Source: Desulfurobacterium thermolithotrophum DSM 11699 (GTDB taxonomy: Bacteria; Aquificota; Aquificia; Desulfurobacteriales; Desulfurobacteriaceae). Taken from it: a stretch of DNA of 64,000 nt. This document shows, one piece after another, positions 10,622 through 20,137 of this stretch. The position numbers were made by a program, and so were the translations under genes. The notes below the pieces were generated by a model. That model did not search any database, was not told where the DNA came from, and saw only the letters and a list, made by a program, of their open reading frames with translations. Within the stretch, counting starts at the first letter, position 1. Every line of letters starts with the position of its first letter. The stretch is taken from assembly GCF_000191045.1 (NCBI RefSeq), contig NC_015185.1, forward strand, positions 1,246,501 to 1,310,500, in the 5' to 3' direction.

Positions 10622-11621
10622 TTCCGTAACTCTTTTTAACACAGGGATGGTGGCTTTTTCTCTTGCATTCCTTTTCTACACCATTCATACTTTTTCAAAG
10701 AGCTCCTGGTCTGGAAAACTTGGAACCTATCTTGCTTGGCTTGGAGTTCTTGTTCAGGGAGCAGCGTTTATTGTAAGAGGAATAGAAAAAGCTAAAGTTA
10801 ATATGGTTTCAGATTGGACAGCCTTTTATAAGTATGCTCCCTTTACAAATATGTACGAATCTCTTATGCTCTTTGGTTGGATGGCAGTTCTTTTGTATTT
10901 GCTTTTTGAATGGAAGTATAAGAACAAGGCATTTGGAATGTTCATCATTCCACTAGCATTAATGGGAGAACTTTCAACTCAAATACTAGGATTTGATGAA
11001 GAAGCTCAACCTCTTGTTCCAGCACTTCAAAGTAACTGGCTTCTCTTTCACGTTGTTACAACATTTGTAGGATATGCGGCAGCCGCTGTTAGTGCTGGAA
11101 TTGCTTATGCATACTTTGCAAGAAGAAACGATACAACAGGAAAGGATTGGACAGTAATCTTTGTTACAACATGGTTTATTTTCTTCTTTGTTATATACTC
11201 TGCTTTTAGAGAAAATGTTTTCTTCTTCTTATTTGTTTCCGCTGCCGTAGCAGCTGCTTTCTGTGCTTTTCTTTACCTTCTTAATAGATACGGAATTTCA
11301 AAAATCTTTCCTTCTCCTGAAACAATGGAACAAATAATGTACCAATCTGTAGCAGTTGGATTTGTCTTTTTAACAATTGGTATTATCCTTGGAGCTGTCT
11401 GGGCTAAGTACGCATGGGGCGGATACTGGTCATGGGATCCAAAAGAAACTTGGTCGTTAATCACTTGGCTTGTTTATGCGGCATATCTCCATGCAAGATA
11501 CATTAAAGGACTTTCTGGTAAACCTTTAGCCTACTTCACAATAATTGGTTTCTTAAGTGTCATCTTCACTTACTATGGTGTTAACCTTATTATCCCGGGT
11601 CTTCACAGCTATGCACAATAG
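10614..11621 (+). CDS. ccsA: Cytochrome c biogenesis protein CcsA (ResC)
   Basis: 335 residues with about eight hydrophobic segments and the tryptophan-rich heme-binding WWD motif (WGGYWSWDPKETW) in an external loop near the C-terminus. Conserved histidines appear before the motif (FHVVTTFVGY) and after it (LHARY, GLHSYA). CcsA presents heme to apocytochrome c together with ResB, encoded just upstream with an 8-nt overlap; SD AAGGAGG lies in the resB tail. A strong terminator follows. Confidence 0.93.
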   Translation: MVNSVTLFNTGMVAFSLAFLFYTIHTFSKSSWSGKLGTYLAWLGVLVQGAAFIVRGIEKAKVNMVSDWTAFYKYAPFTNMYESLMLFGWMAVLLYLLFEWKYKNKAFGMFIIPLALMGELSTQILGFDEEAQPLVPALQSNWLLFHVVTTFVGYAAAAVSAGIAYAYFARRNDTTGKDWTVIFVTTWFIFFFVIYSAFRENVFFFLFVSAAVAAAFCAFLYLLNRYGISKIFPSPETMEQIMYQSVAVGFVFLTIGIILGAVWAKYAWGGYWSWDPKETWSLITWLVYAAYLHARYIKGLSGKPLAYFTIIGFLSVIFTYYGVNLIIPGLHSYAQ

Positions 11622-11630
11622 AAAAACTTA

Positions 11631-11656
11631 AGGTTACCCTTTGGGTAACCTTTTTT
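11631..11656 (+). terminator. Rho-independent terminator after resB-ccsA
   Basis: A 9-bp perfect stem AGGTTACCC / GGGTAACCT with a TTT loop, followed immediately by six T residues. It closes the cytochrome c biogenesis unit and separates it from yihY, whose promoter starts a few bases later. Confidence 0.92.
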
Positions 11657-11665
11657 ATATTGAGA

Positions 11666-11671
11666 TATAAT
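11666..11671 (+). promoter_or_regulatory. -10 element placed for a leaderless transcript (yihY)
   Basis: TATAAT, then seven T residues, then the ATG at 11679. No Shine-Dalgarno sequence can be found before this ATG. The spacing places the transcription start at the start codon. The -35 is unclear because the terminator of ccsA occupies that region. Confidence 0.5.
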
Positions 11672-11678
11672 TTTTTTT

Positions 11679-12488
11679 ATGATTTGTAAAAAACTTTTAA
11701 CAAATAGATCTTTTCTTAGGTATATCCTTTATTCTCTATGTGATGCTGTAGAAAGAGACTACCCTTTTTATGCAGCATCTATTGCTTATTACACATTAGT
11801 TTCAATCATTCCTCTTTTCATATTTCTTTTCTTTCTTGGTATGACAGTTTTTCAAATAGACTTTGAAAGTCTAATTCCAAAAGAATTTTTTAATTCACCT
11901 CTAAAGCCAATTTTTCTTCAAATTGAGCAAGTTATGAATAAATCCGGATTAATAAGTGGAACTGCAGCTATCGTAATGTTATGGTTTTCTAGAGGTATTT
12001 TTCTTTCTTTGGAAAAATCTTTTTGTGAAATTCTCGAAGTTGAAAATTTAGCAGGTTTTTTTTATAGAAATCTTGCTGTCATTCTTGCAATTTTCCTCTT
12101 ATGGATTTTCATGTTTGTTTTTTATCTTGCTAAATATCTGATTGCTGCACTGCTACCACAAATTCCTATCCTTTCTATCCTATCTTCTCTTTTGGTTCCA
12201 ATTCTACTATTTGCTATCTTAATTAGCATGTATTACTTCCTTCTACCTATAAAGATACGATTTAACTTTATTTTTAAAATTTCAACTTTTGTTTTCCTTT
12301 TATTGACAGTTTTCGAAAAAATATTTATTTGGTTTATTTTTAATGTCTCTAAAGTCAGTATTCTTTATAGTTCCTTTGCAGCTATTATCATTTTTCTTTT
12401 ATGGATTTATTATTCTGCAATAGTAATATTAATTGGCGTCGGTATAGTAAGAGCTAAACTAATTATGGAAGAGGAGTTGAAGAGATGA
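11679..12488 (+). CDS. YihY/BrkB-family inner membrane protein
   Basis: 269 residues with about six hydrophobic segments. The N-terminal [20 protein letters not shown] and the C-terminal [16 protein letters not shown] are typical of the YihY/virulence factor BrkB family, long misnamed ribonuclease BN. Function in the family is not established; transport has been proposed. The stop overlaps the panC ATG (ATGA). Confidence 0.85.
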   Translation: MICKKLLTNRSFLRYILYSLCDAVERDYPFYAASIAYYTLVSIIPLFIFLFFLGMTVFQIDFESLIPKEFFNSPLKPIFLQIEQVMNKSGLISGTAAIVMLWFSRGIFLSLEKSFCEILEVENLAGFFYRNLAVILAIFLLWIFMFVFYLAKYLIAALLPQIPILSILSSLLVPILLFAILISMYYFLLPIKIRFNFIFKISTFVFLLLTVFEKIFIWFIFNVSKVSILYSSFAAIIIFLLWIYYSAIVILIGVGIVRAKLIMEEELKR

Positions 12489-13339
12489 AAATTGTTAAAA
12501 AAGTTAAGGAAATGAGGGCTATTTCTTCAGCTTTAAGAAGAATTGGAAAAAGGATAGGGTTTGTTCCCACCATGGGATATCTGCATGAAGGACACCTTAG
12601 TCTTGTAAAATGCGCAAAAAAGGAAAATGACATTGTAGTTATGAGTATTTTTGTCAACCCAACTCAATTTGGTCCAAATGAAGACTTTGAAAGATACCCC
12701 CGAGACTTAGAGAGAGATTCAAAAATAGCTAAGGCTGAAGGAGTTGATTATCTTTTTATTCCTGAAGTTTCCGAAATGTATCCAGAAGGATATTCTACTT
12801 ATGTAGAAGTTGAAGGTTTAACTGAAGTCCTATGCGGTGCTAAAAGACCAGGACATTTCAAAGGAGTTGCAACAGTTGTTACAAAGCTCTTTAACATTGT
12901 TCGTCCTCATAAAGCTTACTTTGGAAAAAAGGATTTTCAACAGTTAAAAGTTATAGAACGCCTTGTAAAAGATCTTAATTTCGATATAGAAATTGTAGGT
13001 TGTCCTATAGTAAGAGAAGAAGACGGACTTGCAAAGAGCTCTAGAAACGTCTATCTCTCACCTGAAGAAAGAAAGTCAGCACTTTCTCTTTACAGATCTT
13101 TAAAGATTGCAAAAGAGCTCTTTGAAAAAGGAATAAAAGATGCGAAAATAGTAAAAAAAGAAATGGAAAAGTTCATAATGTCACATCCTCATGTTAAAAA
13201 AATTGACTACATCGAAATTGTTGACTCAAACTCTCTTAAATCTGTAAAATCAGTAAAAAGAGGTAACTTAATAGCTCTTGCTGTTTTTGTAGGTAACACA
13301 AGGCTTATTGATAACTGGGTAGTGGGAGAGGAGCTATAA
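12485..13339 (+). CDS. panC: Pantothenate synthetase
   Basis: 284 residues, normal length. ATP-binding motif [14 protein letters not shown], pantoate-binding [33 protein letters not shown] and the KSSRNVYLS loop are all present. It joins pantoate and beta-alanine using ATP to form pantothenate for coenzyme A. SD GAAGAGG is in the preceding reading frame, and a 4-nt ATGA overlap couples it to yihY. Confidence 0.97.
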   Translation: MKIVKKVKEMRAISSALRRIGKRIGFVPTMGYLHEGHLSLVKCAKKENDIVVMSIFVNPTQFGPNEDFERYPRDLERDSKIAKAEGVDYLFIPEVSEMYPEGYSTYVEVEGLTEVLCGAKRPGHFKGVATVVTKLFNIVRPHKAYFGKKDFQQLKVIERLVKDLNFDIEIVGCPIVREEDGLAKSSRNVYLSPEERKSALSLYRSLKIAKELFEKGIKDAKIVKKEMEKFIMSHPHVKKIDYIEIVDSNSLKSVKSVKRGNLIALAVFVGNTRLIDNWVVGEEL

Positions 13340-13350
13340 AGGAGGTTTGA

Positions 13351-13752
13351 ATGGTCTATGAAATTTCTTTAAAAACAACGGGAAGAACTCAACTTGTAGA
13401 CATAACCCGTCAGGTTGAATCAATTGTTTTACAATCGGGAATTACAAAGGGAATTTGCATAGTTTACGTTCCTCATACGACTGCTGGGGTTACAATAAAT
13501 GAAAATGCAGATCCTTCCGTAAAGAAAGATATAAAGTCAATGCTTGATAAATTAATTCCATGGAGAGAATCTTTTTACGAACATGCCGAAGGTAACTCTG
13601 CTGCTCATATAAAATCTTCGCTTTTGGGTTGCAGTCAAACTGTCATAATTAATGACGGAAAACTTTTACTTGGAACATGGCAAGGTATTTACTTTTGTGA
13701 ATTTGATGGTCCAAGAACAAGAAAAGTTTATGTAAAAGTTATTGAAGGTTAG
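13351..13752 (+). CDS. YjbQ family protein (UPF0047)
   Basis: 133 residues, the full length of this small trimeric family. Conserved HTTAGVTINENADPSV, HAEGNSAAHIKSSLLG and LLLGTWQGIYFCEFDGPR are intact, including the three histidines that bind metal in solved structures. Some members have thiamine phosphate synthase side activity; the physiological role is unsettled. Strong SD AAAGGAGG 5 nt before ATG, 11 nt after panC. Confidence 0.9.
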   Translation: MVYEISLKTTGRTQLVDITRQVESIVLQSGITKGICIVYVPHTTAGVTINENADPSVKKDIKSMLDKLIPWRESFYEHAEGNSAAHIKSSLLGCSQTVIINDGKLLLGTWQGIYFCEFDGPRTRKVYVKVIEG

Positions 13753-13778
13753 TCAAATATTAGTTAGAAATTAGTTAT

Positions 13779-14104
13779 GGAGCAGGCGTGTAAGCCGGGT
13801 TCTGTTTAAAGGGGTCATTTATCTTATGCGGCTTACCCGCTGGCTTCGGACGGGCAACCCTCAAACGCCAGCCTATTTAGCCTTGCTCCGGGAGGGGGTT
13901 ACCGTGCCTCTTTCCCTCACGGGAAAGAGCGGTGGTCTCTTACACCACCTTTTCACCCTTACCACCTTATAGGTGGCGGTATGTTTTCTGTGGCCCTATC
14001 CGTGAGGTTACCCTCACCTGGCTTAACGCCAGCTCCCTGCCCTGTGGAGCCCGGACTTTCCTCTCGGAGGACTAAACCCTCCGAGCGACCCCGCAGCCTG
14101 CTCC
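13779..14104 (-). ncRNA. rnpB: RNase P RNA, bacterial type A-like
   Basis: About 326 nt. Reading the minus strand, the RNA starts GGAGCAGGC and ends GCCTGCTCC, a perfect 9-bp P1 helix. Near the 5' end is the universal GAGGAAAGTCCGGGCTCC and near the 3' end ACAGAACCCGGCTTA, which together form the P4 helix and catalytic core. Internal GC-rich hairpins (for example around 13913-13930 and 13965-13980) are as expected. It processes the 5' ends of pre-tRNAs. Known Aquifex lacks this RNA, so its presence places the organism outside that lineage. It follows the thiamine-binding-type gene by 24 nt and converges with yjbQ; no clear terminator is visible. Confidence 0.95.
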
Positions 14105-14128
14105 ACTATAAATTTAATCTGTTATCTG

Positions 14129-14443
14129 TTATTTGCTAACCTCTTTTTTCAGTTTACTCTCAACCGATTTTATCTTTTGAACCATTCTGTCACTTTTACC
14201 TTTTCTAATGTCAAACTTCACAACAGAATAAACTCTATTACAGTCTGCTTCTAGCTGCTGATATGCCCTTTTTATCAGCTCAAGCGCTTCCTCCATAGTC
14301 TCAGTTTCAAAAACTGTTCCCATAGGGGTAAGCTTATACGGAATACCGCTTTCATCTATCATTTTTATAATTCTTGTAACATACGGACTTACACTTTCTC
14401 CCTTATCTGTTGGAAACATGGCAAACTCTACAAGCACAGACAT
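14129..14443 (-). CDS. MTH1187/YkoF-type thiamine-binding protein
   Basis: 104 residues. The start MSVLVEFAMFPTDKG and the core YKLTPMGTVFETETMEEAL match the MTH1187 family (UPF0045), small ferredoxin-fold proteins that bind thiamine or related ligands. No other thiamine gene is adjacent apart from the YjbQ family gene across rnpB, which is a loose link at best. SD AAGGAGG before ATG. Confidence 0.82.
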   Translation of the reverse strand: MSVLVEFAMFPTDKGESVSPYVTRIIKMIDESGIPYKLTPMGTVFETETMEEALELIKRAYQQLEADCNRVYSVVKFDIRKGKSDRMVQKIKSVESKLKKEVSK

Positions 14444-14467
14444 TTCTTCCTCCTTGCGATTAAGTTC

Positions 14468-16927
14468 TTAACCTACTTCTACAAAATCAAACTTTTCTCC
14501 AAATCTAAATCTCATTAATTCTTTAAGGTCGTTTAACCCTTCAAGCTCTGGATTTCTTTCTACAAGTTTTTGGGCTTCTTCTCTTGCTATTTTCAGAATC
14601 TCAAAATCCCTCCTTAAATCAGCAATCTTAAAGTCTCCAAGCCCTGACTGTCTCGTTCCAAAAATTTCTCCAGGCCCTCTAAACTGAAGATCAGCTTCTG
14701 CAATCTTGAAACCATCATTTGTTGACTCAAGAACCCTTAACCTTTTTATTGAATCTTCACTTATGCTTCTTTTTGTAATAAGAAAGCAATAAGATTGCCT
14801 ATTTCCTCTTCCAACTCTACCTCTAAGCTGGTGAAGCTGTGCAAGCCCAAAGCGTTCAGCATGTTCTATAACCATGACCGTTGCCTCTGGAACGTCAACA
14901 CCAACTTCAATAACAGTAGTTGAAACAAGAACTTGATACTCTCCTCTTTTGAATTTTTCCATAATCTCGTCTTTTTCTTCTTGTTTCATCTTACCATGGA
15001 GAAGTCCAACTGAATAGGGTTTAAGCTTTTTTTCCCAGTAATGATGCATTTCAGTGGCTGCTTTGAGTTCTAACTTTTCAGACTCTTCTATAAGCGGATA
15101 TACTATATAAACTCTATTTTTCATCTTTAATTCTTTTAGAAGAAATCTTACTAGAGTATCTCTTTCATCTTCAAATAAAATCTTTGTCTTAATAGGTTTT
15201 CTTCCTGCTGGAAGTTCATCTATAACCGAAATATCAAGATCTCCGTAAGCTGTCATTGCAAGGGTTCTTGGAATTGGAGTTGCGGTCATTACCAAAACAT
15301 CTGGCAATTTTCCTTTTTTCTTAAGTTCTACTCTTTGCTTTACTCCAAATCTATGCTGTTCATCTATTATTGCTAATCCAAGATTTTTAAATTCAACAGT
15401 TTCCTGAATTAGAGCATGAGTTCCAACTACCACTTGAATAAACCCTTCTTTTATTGCTCTATACATCGTTTCTTTTTCTTTTTTTGTCATACTACCAGTA
15501 AGAAGTCCAACTTTTATGCTAAAAGGTTTCAAAAATTCTCTAAACTTTTTAAAGTGCTGGTTTGCTAGAATTTCTGTTGGAGCCATAACTGCTGTCTGAT
15601 AACCACTTTTTGCAGCAAAAAAGGCTGCTGCTGCTGCAACAACCGTTTTACCACTTCCAACATCTCCCTGTACAAGTCTGTTCATCGGTTCATCTTTTTT
15701 CATATCTTCCATTATTTCTCTTAAGACTTTTTCTTGAGCATTAGTTAAACTGAATGGGAGAGCTTTTTTAAACTCATCCACCAATTCTTTCTTAACTGGA
15801 AAAGCTATCCCTTTTTCTCCTTTTATCTTCTGTTTGTGGAGAGCTAGAGCAAGCTGAAAGAGAAAAAGCTCATCAAAAATTACCCTCTTTTGAGATGGAG
15901 TTTTGAAATTTAAGAGGTCCTGTGCATCTTCATCAAATGGAAAGTGTACCCTCCAAAAAGCTGTAGCAATATCAGGAAAAGAGTATCTTTTAAGCAATTC
16001 TTGGGGTAAATATTCAGGCAAAAAGGGAATTACTCTCTTAACAATATTTCCAATATCCTTTCTTATAGTCGATTGTTTTATACCCTCAGATGAATGATAA
16101 ACAGGTAGAATCACTCCAAGTTTTTCAAGTTTTCCCCTATTTTTATCAAAAATTTCAACTTCAGGATGAACCATTGAGTAACTGCCCATTTCTCTTTTTA
16201 CAATTCCATATGCAAGGACTTCTTTTTCAAGCTCCTTTGCCTTTGAAAAGAGCATTTTATAGTAGTTAAGGACTCTTTCTTGAAGAAATATTAAAGTAAC
16301 TGTTCCGGTCTTGTCGTATAAGATAACTTTTAAGATTTTCTTTTTTTTCTTTGAAGTTTCAATAACTAATACATTTACTACTTTCCCCTTAACCAAAAAA
16401 ACTTGACCGGGTTTTAAAAAACTCATAGGAGTAATAGTTGTTCTATCTTCATATCTAAAAGGAAGATAGTAGATAGCATCTAGGATTGTTTCTATGCTTA
16501 GCTTTTTAAGTCTTTCAACAGTTTTCTTTTTAATACCCTTGATAGTCGAAATTGGCTGAAAAAAGGCCTTTATAGGATATGTCTTCTTTCTTTCAAATTT
16601 TTCCTGACTAGAAAATATTCTCTCTCTAGGAATTTCTTCTTTTCTGGCTTTTTCTATTTCTTCTTCAGAGAATTTAAGGAGTATGACAGAGTGAAGCTCT
16701 TTAAAAAACCTTTTTTTCTGCTCTTTTGTAAAAGAATCGTAATTTTCAAAAAGTTTTAAGACCTTTGAAACCCATAACTTTCTTTTCCTATCAAGATGAG
16801 GATAGAGCTCTTTTAAAAGATTAGAAACAGTTTTATCCGGATTTTTGATTCTCTCAAAGTATTTAAAATCATCTTGAACAATAAGATTTAATAAATCCTT
16901 CAATCTCCTTAGTAGTTTTCTCATCAA
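14468..16927 (-). CDS. recG: ATP-dependent DNA helicase RecG
   Basis: 819 residues, longer than the roughly 690 of Escherichia coli; the extra is an N-terminal region of about 110 charged residues, as in RecG of Aquifex and Thermotoga. Then the wedge (OB) domain, helicase motif I GDVGSGKT, motif II DEQHRFG, motif III TATPIPRT, motif VI QLRGRVGRG and the C-terminal TRG region. RecG remodels stalled forks and Holliday-type junctions. It diverges from the TPR lipoprotein gene across a 105-bp AT-rich gap. Confidence 0.96.
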   Translation of the reverse strand: MMRKLLRRLKDLLNLIVQDDFKYFERIKNPDKTVSNLLKELYPHLDRKRKLWVSKVLKLFENYDSFTKEQKKRFFKELHSVILLKFSEEEIEKARKEEIPRERIFSSQEKFERKKTYPIKAFFQPISTIKGIKKKTVERLKKLSIETILDAIYYLPFRYEDRTTITPMSFLKPGQVFLVKGKVVNVLVIETSKKKKKILKVILYDKTGTVTLIFLQERVLNYYKMLFSKAKELEKEVLAYGIVKREMGSYSMVHPEVEIFDKNRGKLEKLGVILPVYHSSEGIKQSTIRKDIGNIVKRVIPFLPEYLPQELLKRYSFPDIATAFWRVHFPFDEDAQDLLNFKTPSQKRVIFDELFLFQLALALHKQKIKGEKGIAFPVKKELVDEFKKALPFSLTNAQEKVLREIMEDMKKDEPMNRLVQGDVGSGKTVVAAAAAFFAAKSGYQTAVMAPTEILANQHFKKFREFLKPFSIKVGLLTGSMTKKEKETMYRAIKEGFIQVVVGTHALIQETVEFKNLGLAIIDEQHRFGVKQRVELKKKGKLPDVLVMTATPIPRTLAMTAYGDLDISVIDELPAGRKPIKTKILFEDERDTLVRFLLKELKMKNRVYIVYPLIEESEKLELKAATEMHHYWEKKLKPYSVGLLHGKMKQEEKDEIMEKFKRGEYQVLVSTTVIEVGVDVPEATVMVIEHAERFGLAQLHQLRGRVGRGNRQSYCFLITKRSISEDSIKRLRVLESTNDGFKIAEADLQFRGPGEIFGTRQSGLGDFKIADLRRDFEILKIAREEAQKLVERNPELEGLNDLKELMRFRFGEKFDFVEVG

Positions 16928-17032
16928 AATCCCTTAATCAAGTTTTTAGACCTATATTTTAAGCTATGTATGTTGTTATTTTATTTGCTATTATTTTTTT
17001 AAAATTTAATCTCGAACCTTAAGGGAAGGAAT

Positions 17033-18826
17033 ATGAAAAGAGCTCTTTATCTATCAACTGCTTTATTGGTTTTTTCTTCATGTGCCACTCTTACGAAAAA
17101 AGAAAGCACGACCACTGAAAAAATAAAACCTGAAAAAGAAAGAGTAAAAAAAGAGACTGCAGTATCACCGCTGATTAATCAGAACGTAAAAAAGGAAAGT
17201 TATAAAGCTGAACCTGGAGCTGTTTACTACTACATGCTGTTTCTCAACGAGAAAGAAAAGGGTAATTTTGAAAAAGCTTACAGAGCAATCAGAGAAGCCG
17301 TTAAAAAAGACCCTAAAAATATCAACTATCTCTTAGAGGCAGCAAGGTTTACAGCTAACCTAAAAAAACTTGAAGATGCTGAAGAATTTGCCAAGAAAGC
17401 CCTATCTATAGATCCTAAAAATCCTAAAGCTCTAAAGCTTTTAGCTGGAATTTCCATTATAAAAGGGAATAAGAAAGAAGCAGAAAGATACTATAAAAGA
17501 ATTCTATCTACTGCTCCTGATAAAAGCACTTACATAATGCTGGCAAACCTATACATTAATGAGAAGAAATACTTGGAAGCTCAAAAACTTCTTACTGAAG
17601 CCTTAAAAAAATATCCTTCAGATTTTCTAATCAATTATTTTCTTGGAGAAGTTTCCTTTCTTAAAGGAAAAATAAATACTGCAAGAAATTACATAGAAAA
17701 AGCTATTAAATTAAATCCTAACTTTGAAAGCGCTTATGTTCTACTAGGGAAAATTTACCTTAAAGAAAAAGACTATAAGAAAGCAGAAAAGTTCTTAGAA
17801 AAAGTCTTAGATAAAAATCCAGATAACATCTATGCATTGAAAGAGATTTTTATTATCTACTTAAAGCAGAATAAGACTAATGAAGCACTCAACGTAATAA
17901 ACAGATTAGTAAAGTTAGACCCTTATAATTTAAGGCTTCTTTCTTGGGTTGCTGCAAGCCTTTTTGAAATGAAAGAGTATAAAAAAGTTATACCTCTTAT
18001 AGAACGTATCACAAAACTTAATCCTGATAATCCAAATGTGTACTTTATGCTTGGACTTGCCTATGAAATGTCTGGAAATTACGAAAAAGCATTGGAAGCT
18101 TACGAAAAATCTCTTGATCTTTATCCTGAAAATCCAACCGTTTTAGAAAAAACAGCCTTTCTTCTTTATAAAATGAATAGATTAAGCGATGCAAAAGCAT
18201 ATTTTGAAAGACTTTGGCAACTTACAAACAAGCCTGGATATCTTATCCAAGTTGCAGTAATTGACGATAAAGAAGGAAACACTGAAGAAGCGTATAATCT
18301 TCTGAAAACTTGGGAAAAAGACTTGAAAAACTTTGGAGATCTCTATTTTCATCTTGCCTATTTTGCCGAAAAACTTGGAAAAGATAAGGAAACAGAAGGC
18401 TACCTTAAAAAGCTACTTCAGATAGAACCATCTCCCGATGTTTATAACTACCTTGCTTACTTTTATGCTAACAGAGGCATTAATTTAGATGAAGCAGAAA
18501 AGCTTGCTGAAAAAGCTCTTAAAGCAGAACCGGAAAATCCTGCCTTCCTTGATACCTTAGGATGGGTTCTATACAAAAAAGGTGATTATAAAAACGCATG
18601 TAAATACTTAGAAAAAGCATTGAAATTAAAACAAGATGATCCTGTAATAAGCGAACACTATGGTGAATGCCTTTATAAGACAGGAAGGCTTAAAGAAGCT
18701 AAAGAATATCTTCTTAAAGCCTCTTCAAAAATAGAAAAAGACCCTTCTATTCAAAAGGAAGAAAAAGGCATTCTTCAAAGAATAAGAAAAATTTTAAGAG
18801 AAATAAAAATAAAGGAGATGATATAA
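17033..18826 (+). CDS. TPR-repeat lipoprotein
   Basis: 597 residues. The N-terminus MKRALYLSTALLVFSSC is a lipoprotein signal peptide with the lipid-modified cysteine at residue 17. After a charged linker come about twelve tetratricopeptide repeats (for example NPKALKLLAGISIIKGN and NPNVYFMLGLAYEMSGN) to the C-terminus. Such proteins act as periplasmic scaffolds; the partner is not evident. SD GGGAAGG before ATG. The stop is immediately followed by the left end of an IS110-family element, so the gene was spared by the insertion. Confidence 0.85.
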   Translation: MKRALYLSTALLVFSSCATLTKKESTTTEKIKPEKERVKKETAVSPLINQNVKKESYKAEPGAVYYYMLFLNEKEKGNFEKAYRAIREAVKKDPKNINYLLEAARFTANLKKLEDAEEFAKKALSIDPKNPKALKLLAGISIIKGNKKEAERYYKRILSTAPDKSTYIMLANLYINEKKYLEAQKLLTEALKKYPSDFLINYFLGEVSFLKGKINTARNYIEKAIKLNPNFESAYVLLGKIYLKEKDYKKAEKFLEKVLDKNPDNIYALKEIFIIYLKQNKTNEALNVINRLVKLDPYNLRLLSWVAASLFEMKEYKKVIPLIERITKLNPDNPNVYFMLGLAYEMSGNYEKALEAYEKSLDLYPENPTVLEKTAFLLYKMNRLSDAKAYFERLWQLTNKPGYLIQVAVIDDKEGNTEEAYNLLKTWEKDLKNFGDLYFHLAYFAEKLGKDKETEGYLKKLLQIEPSPDVYNYLAYFYANRGINLDEAEKLAEKALKAEPENPAFLDTLGWVLYKKGDYKNACKYLEKALKLKQDDPVISEHYGECLYKTGRLKEAKEYLLKASSKIEKDPSIQKEEKGILQRIRKILREIKIKEMI

Positions 18827-18840
18827 AAGATGTCACCCCC

Positions 18841-19036
18841 TGAAATTCGGGACTATAGTAAAGAGGCAACCTTTAAAGGCAGGAGGCTGGATTTTTCCCT
18901 GGGGAATAAGCCCCGTGCGTGGAGATTAGCCGATGCCTCCTGCCGGCTAATTATAGTGGCGGGAAGCGCCGTATTGGAGTATGGGAATAGTTCCGAAGCA
19001 GAGGTTGCAAAACACAAAACATATCAGGGGGTAGAG
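18841..19036 (+). ncRNA. Candidate IS110 bridge RNA region
   Basis: The non-coding left end upstream of the transposase. Helices visible: GCAACCT (18866-18872) with AGGTTGC (19002-19008), closing about 140 nt; GGCAGGAGGC (18878-18887) with GCCTCCTGCC (18935-18944), 10 bp; GGGG/CCCC around 18901-18914; ATTAGCC (18925-18931) with GGCTAAT (18945-18951), which crosses the 10-bp helix and would form a pseudoknot or an alternative fold; GGCG/CGCC at 18958-18970. In characterised IS110 members this region encodes the RNA with target- and donor-binding loops. The guide loops were not assigned here. The transposase frame stays open through the region by chance. Confidence 0.6.
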
Positions 19037-20137
19037 ATGAAGGAGAAGGTAGAGAAAACACTGTATGTCGGAGTGGACTACCACAAAAACAGCTTTACAG
19101 CAGCTTATTTAGATTGTCTGACAGGGATACTTAATACCAAGAAGTACGAAGCAGAAGAGTTAGAGAAATTTAAAAATCACCTAACAACTTTTAGGAAAAA
19201 AGGATATTCAGTAAAAGTTGCGGTAGAAACCTTAACAGGAGTAACATTTTTTACGGAGGAGATAAGGAACTGCGTTGATGAAATAACTTACGTTAACACT
19301 AACAAATTTAAGAACATTCTAAAAGGTGTTAACAGTGCTAAAAACGACAGGATAGATGCAGAAACGATAGCCATTTACTATGAAATGGGCTTACTTCCGA
19401 CAGTTTACGTCCCGACGAGAAAAGAAAAAGAGCTAAGGATAAAGATGAAAGAGAGAGATAGCTTTGTAGATATGAGAAAAGGGGTAATTAACAGACTTCA
19501 TAGCCTATTGCTTGAATATGGGATAAAGACAAACAAGAGAGAACTCACCACGAAGAAAGGGATGGAAAGGATAAAGGAAGAAACGAAGAAGAAAGTGCCT
19601 CCGTCATTACGAGAAACGATATGGAGGCAAATAGAAACAATAGAATACTTAACAGATAAGATAAGAGAGACAGAAGAAGATATCAAGAGTTTTATAGGAG
19701 AAGATGAGGAGCTTAAGGGAAAAGTAGAACTTCTAAAAAGCATACCTGGAGTAGGAGATATAGTAGCTATAGCCTTTATATCTGCCGTATGTAACGAAGA
19801 GAGGTTTGAAAACGGAGACAAGGTAGCGGCTTATTTTGGACTTGTTCCTCGTGTTAATAGCAGTGGAGACGAAGTTAGAAATGGAAGGATAACAAAGAAA
19901 GGGGACAGCAGAACGAGGAACAAGATTATCCAGGCTACGAGAGCGTTATTGAACAGCAAGTTAGACAATTCAGTTAAAAGATTTTACGAAGGGTTAGTTA
20001 AGAAAGGTTTAGAGAAGAAGAAAGCGCTGATAGCTGCGGCGAGGAAATTGGTTAAAGTAATGTTCGCAGTTTTGAGAGAGAGAAGGCAATTTATGGATTT
20101 TGTTGAAAATAAATGCAACCTCTGTGTTGGGGGTTGA
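19037..20137 (+). CDS. IS110-family transposase (DEDD recombinase)
   Basis: 366 residues. N-terminal RuvC-like DEDD domain: D14 in YVGVDYHK, E64 in VAVETLTG, D104 and D107 in KNDRIDAE. C-terminal Transposase_20 domain with IPGVGD and GLVPRVNSSGDE, which holds the catalytic serine region (S275/S276). I start at the ATG at 19037, preceded by GGGGG and directly before the conserved fold; the frame extends upstream to 18830 but that stretch is the structured RNA region. All catalytic residues are intact, so the element may be active. Confidence 0.92.
   Translation: MKEKVEKTLYVGVDYHKNSFTAAYLDCLTGILNTKKYEAEELEKFKNHLTTFRKKGYSVKVAVETLTGVTFFTEEIRNCVDEITYVNTNKFKNILKGVNSAKNDRIDAETIAIYYEMGLLPTVYVPTRKEKELRIKMKERDSFVDMRKGVINRLHSLLLEYGIKTNKRELTTKKGMERIKEETKKKVPPSLRETIWRQIETIEYLTDKIRETEEDIKSFIGEDEELKGKVELLKSIPGVGDIVAIAFISAVCNEERFENGDKVAAYFGLVPRVNSSGDEVRNGRITKKGDSRTRNKIIQATRALLNSKLDNSVKRFYEGLVKKGLEKKKALIAAARKLVKVMFAVLRERRQFMDFVENKCNLCVGG

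Noticed and set aside
18830-19036. In-frame upstream extension of the IS110 transposase
   Set aside because: The 69 extra codons have no family similarity, no SD, and coincide with a non-coding, strongly folded region; the ATG at 19037 has an SD and starts just before the conserved fold.
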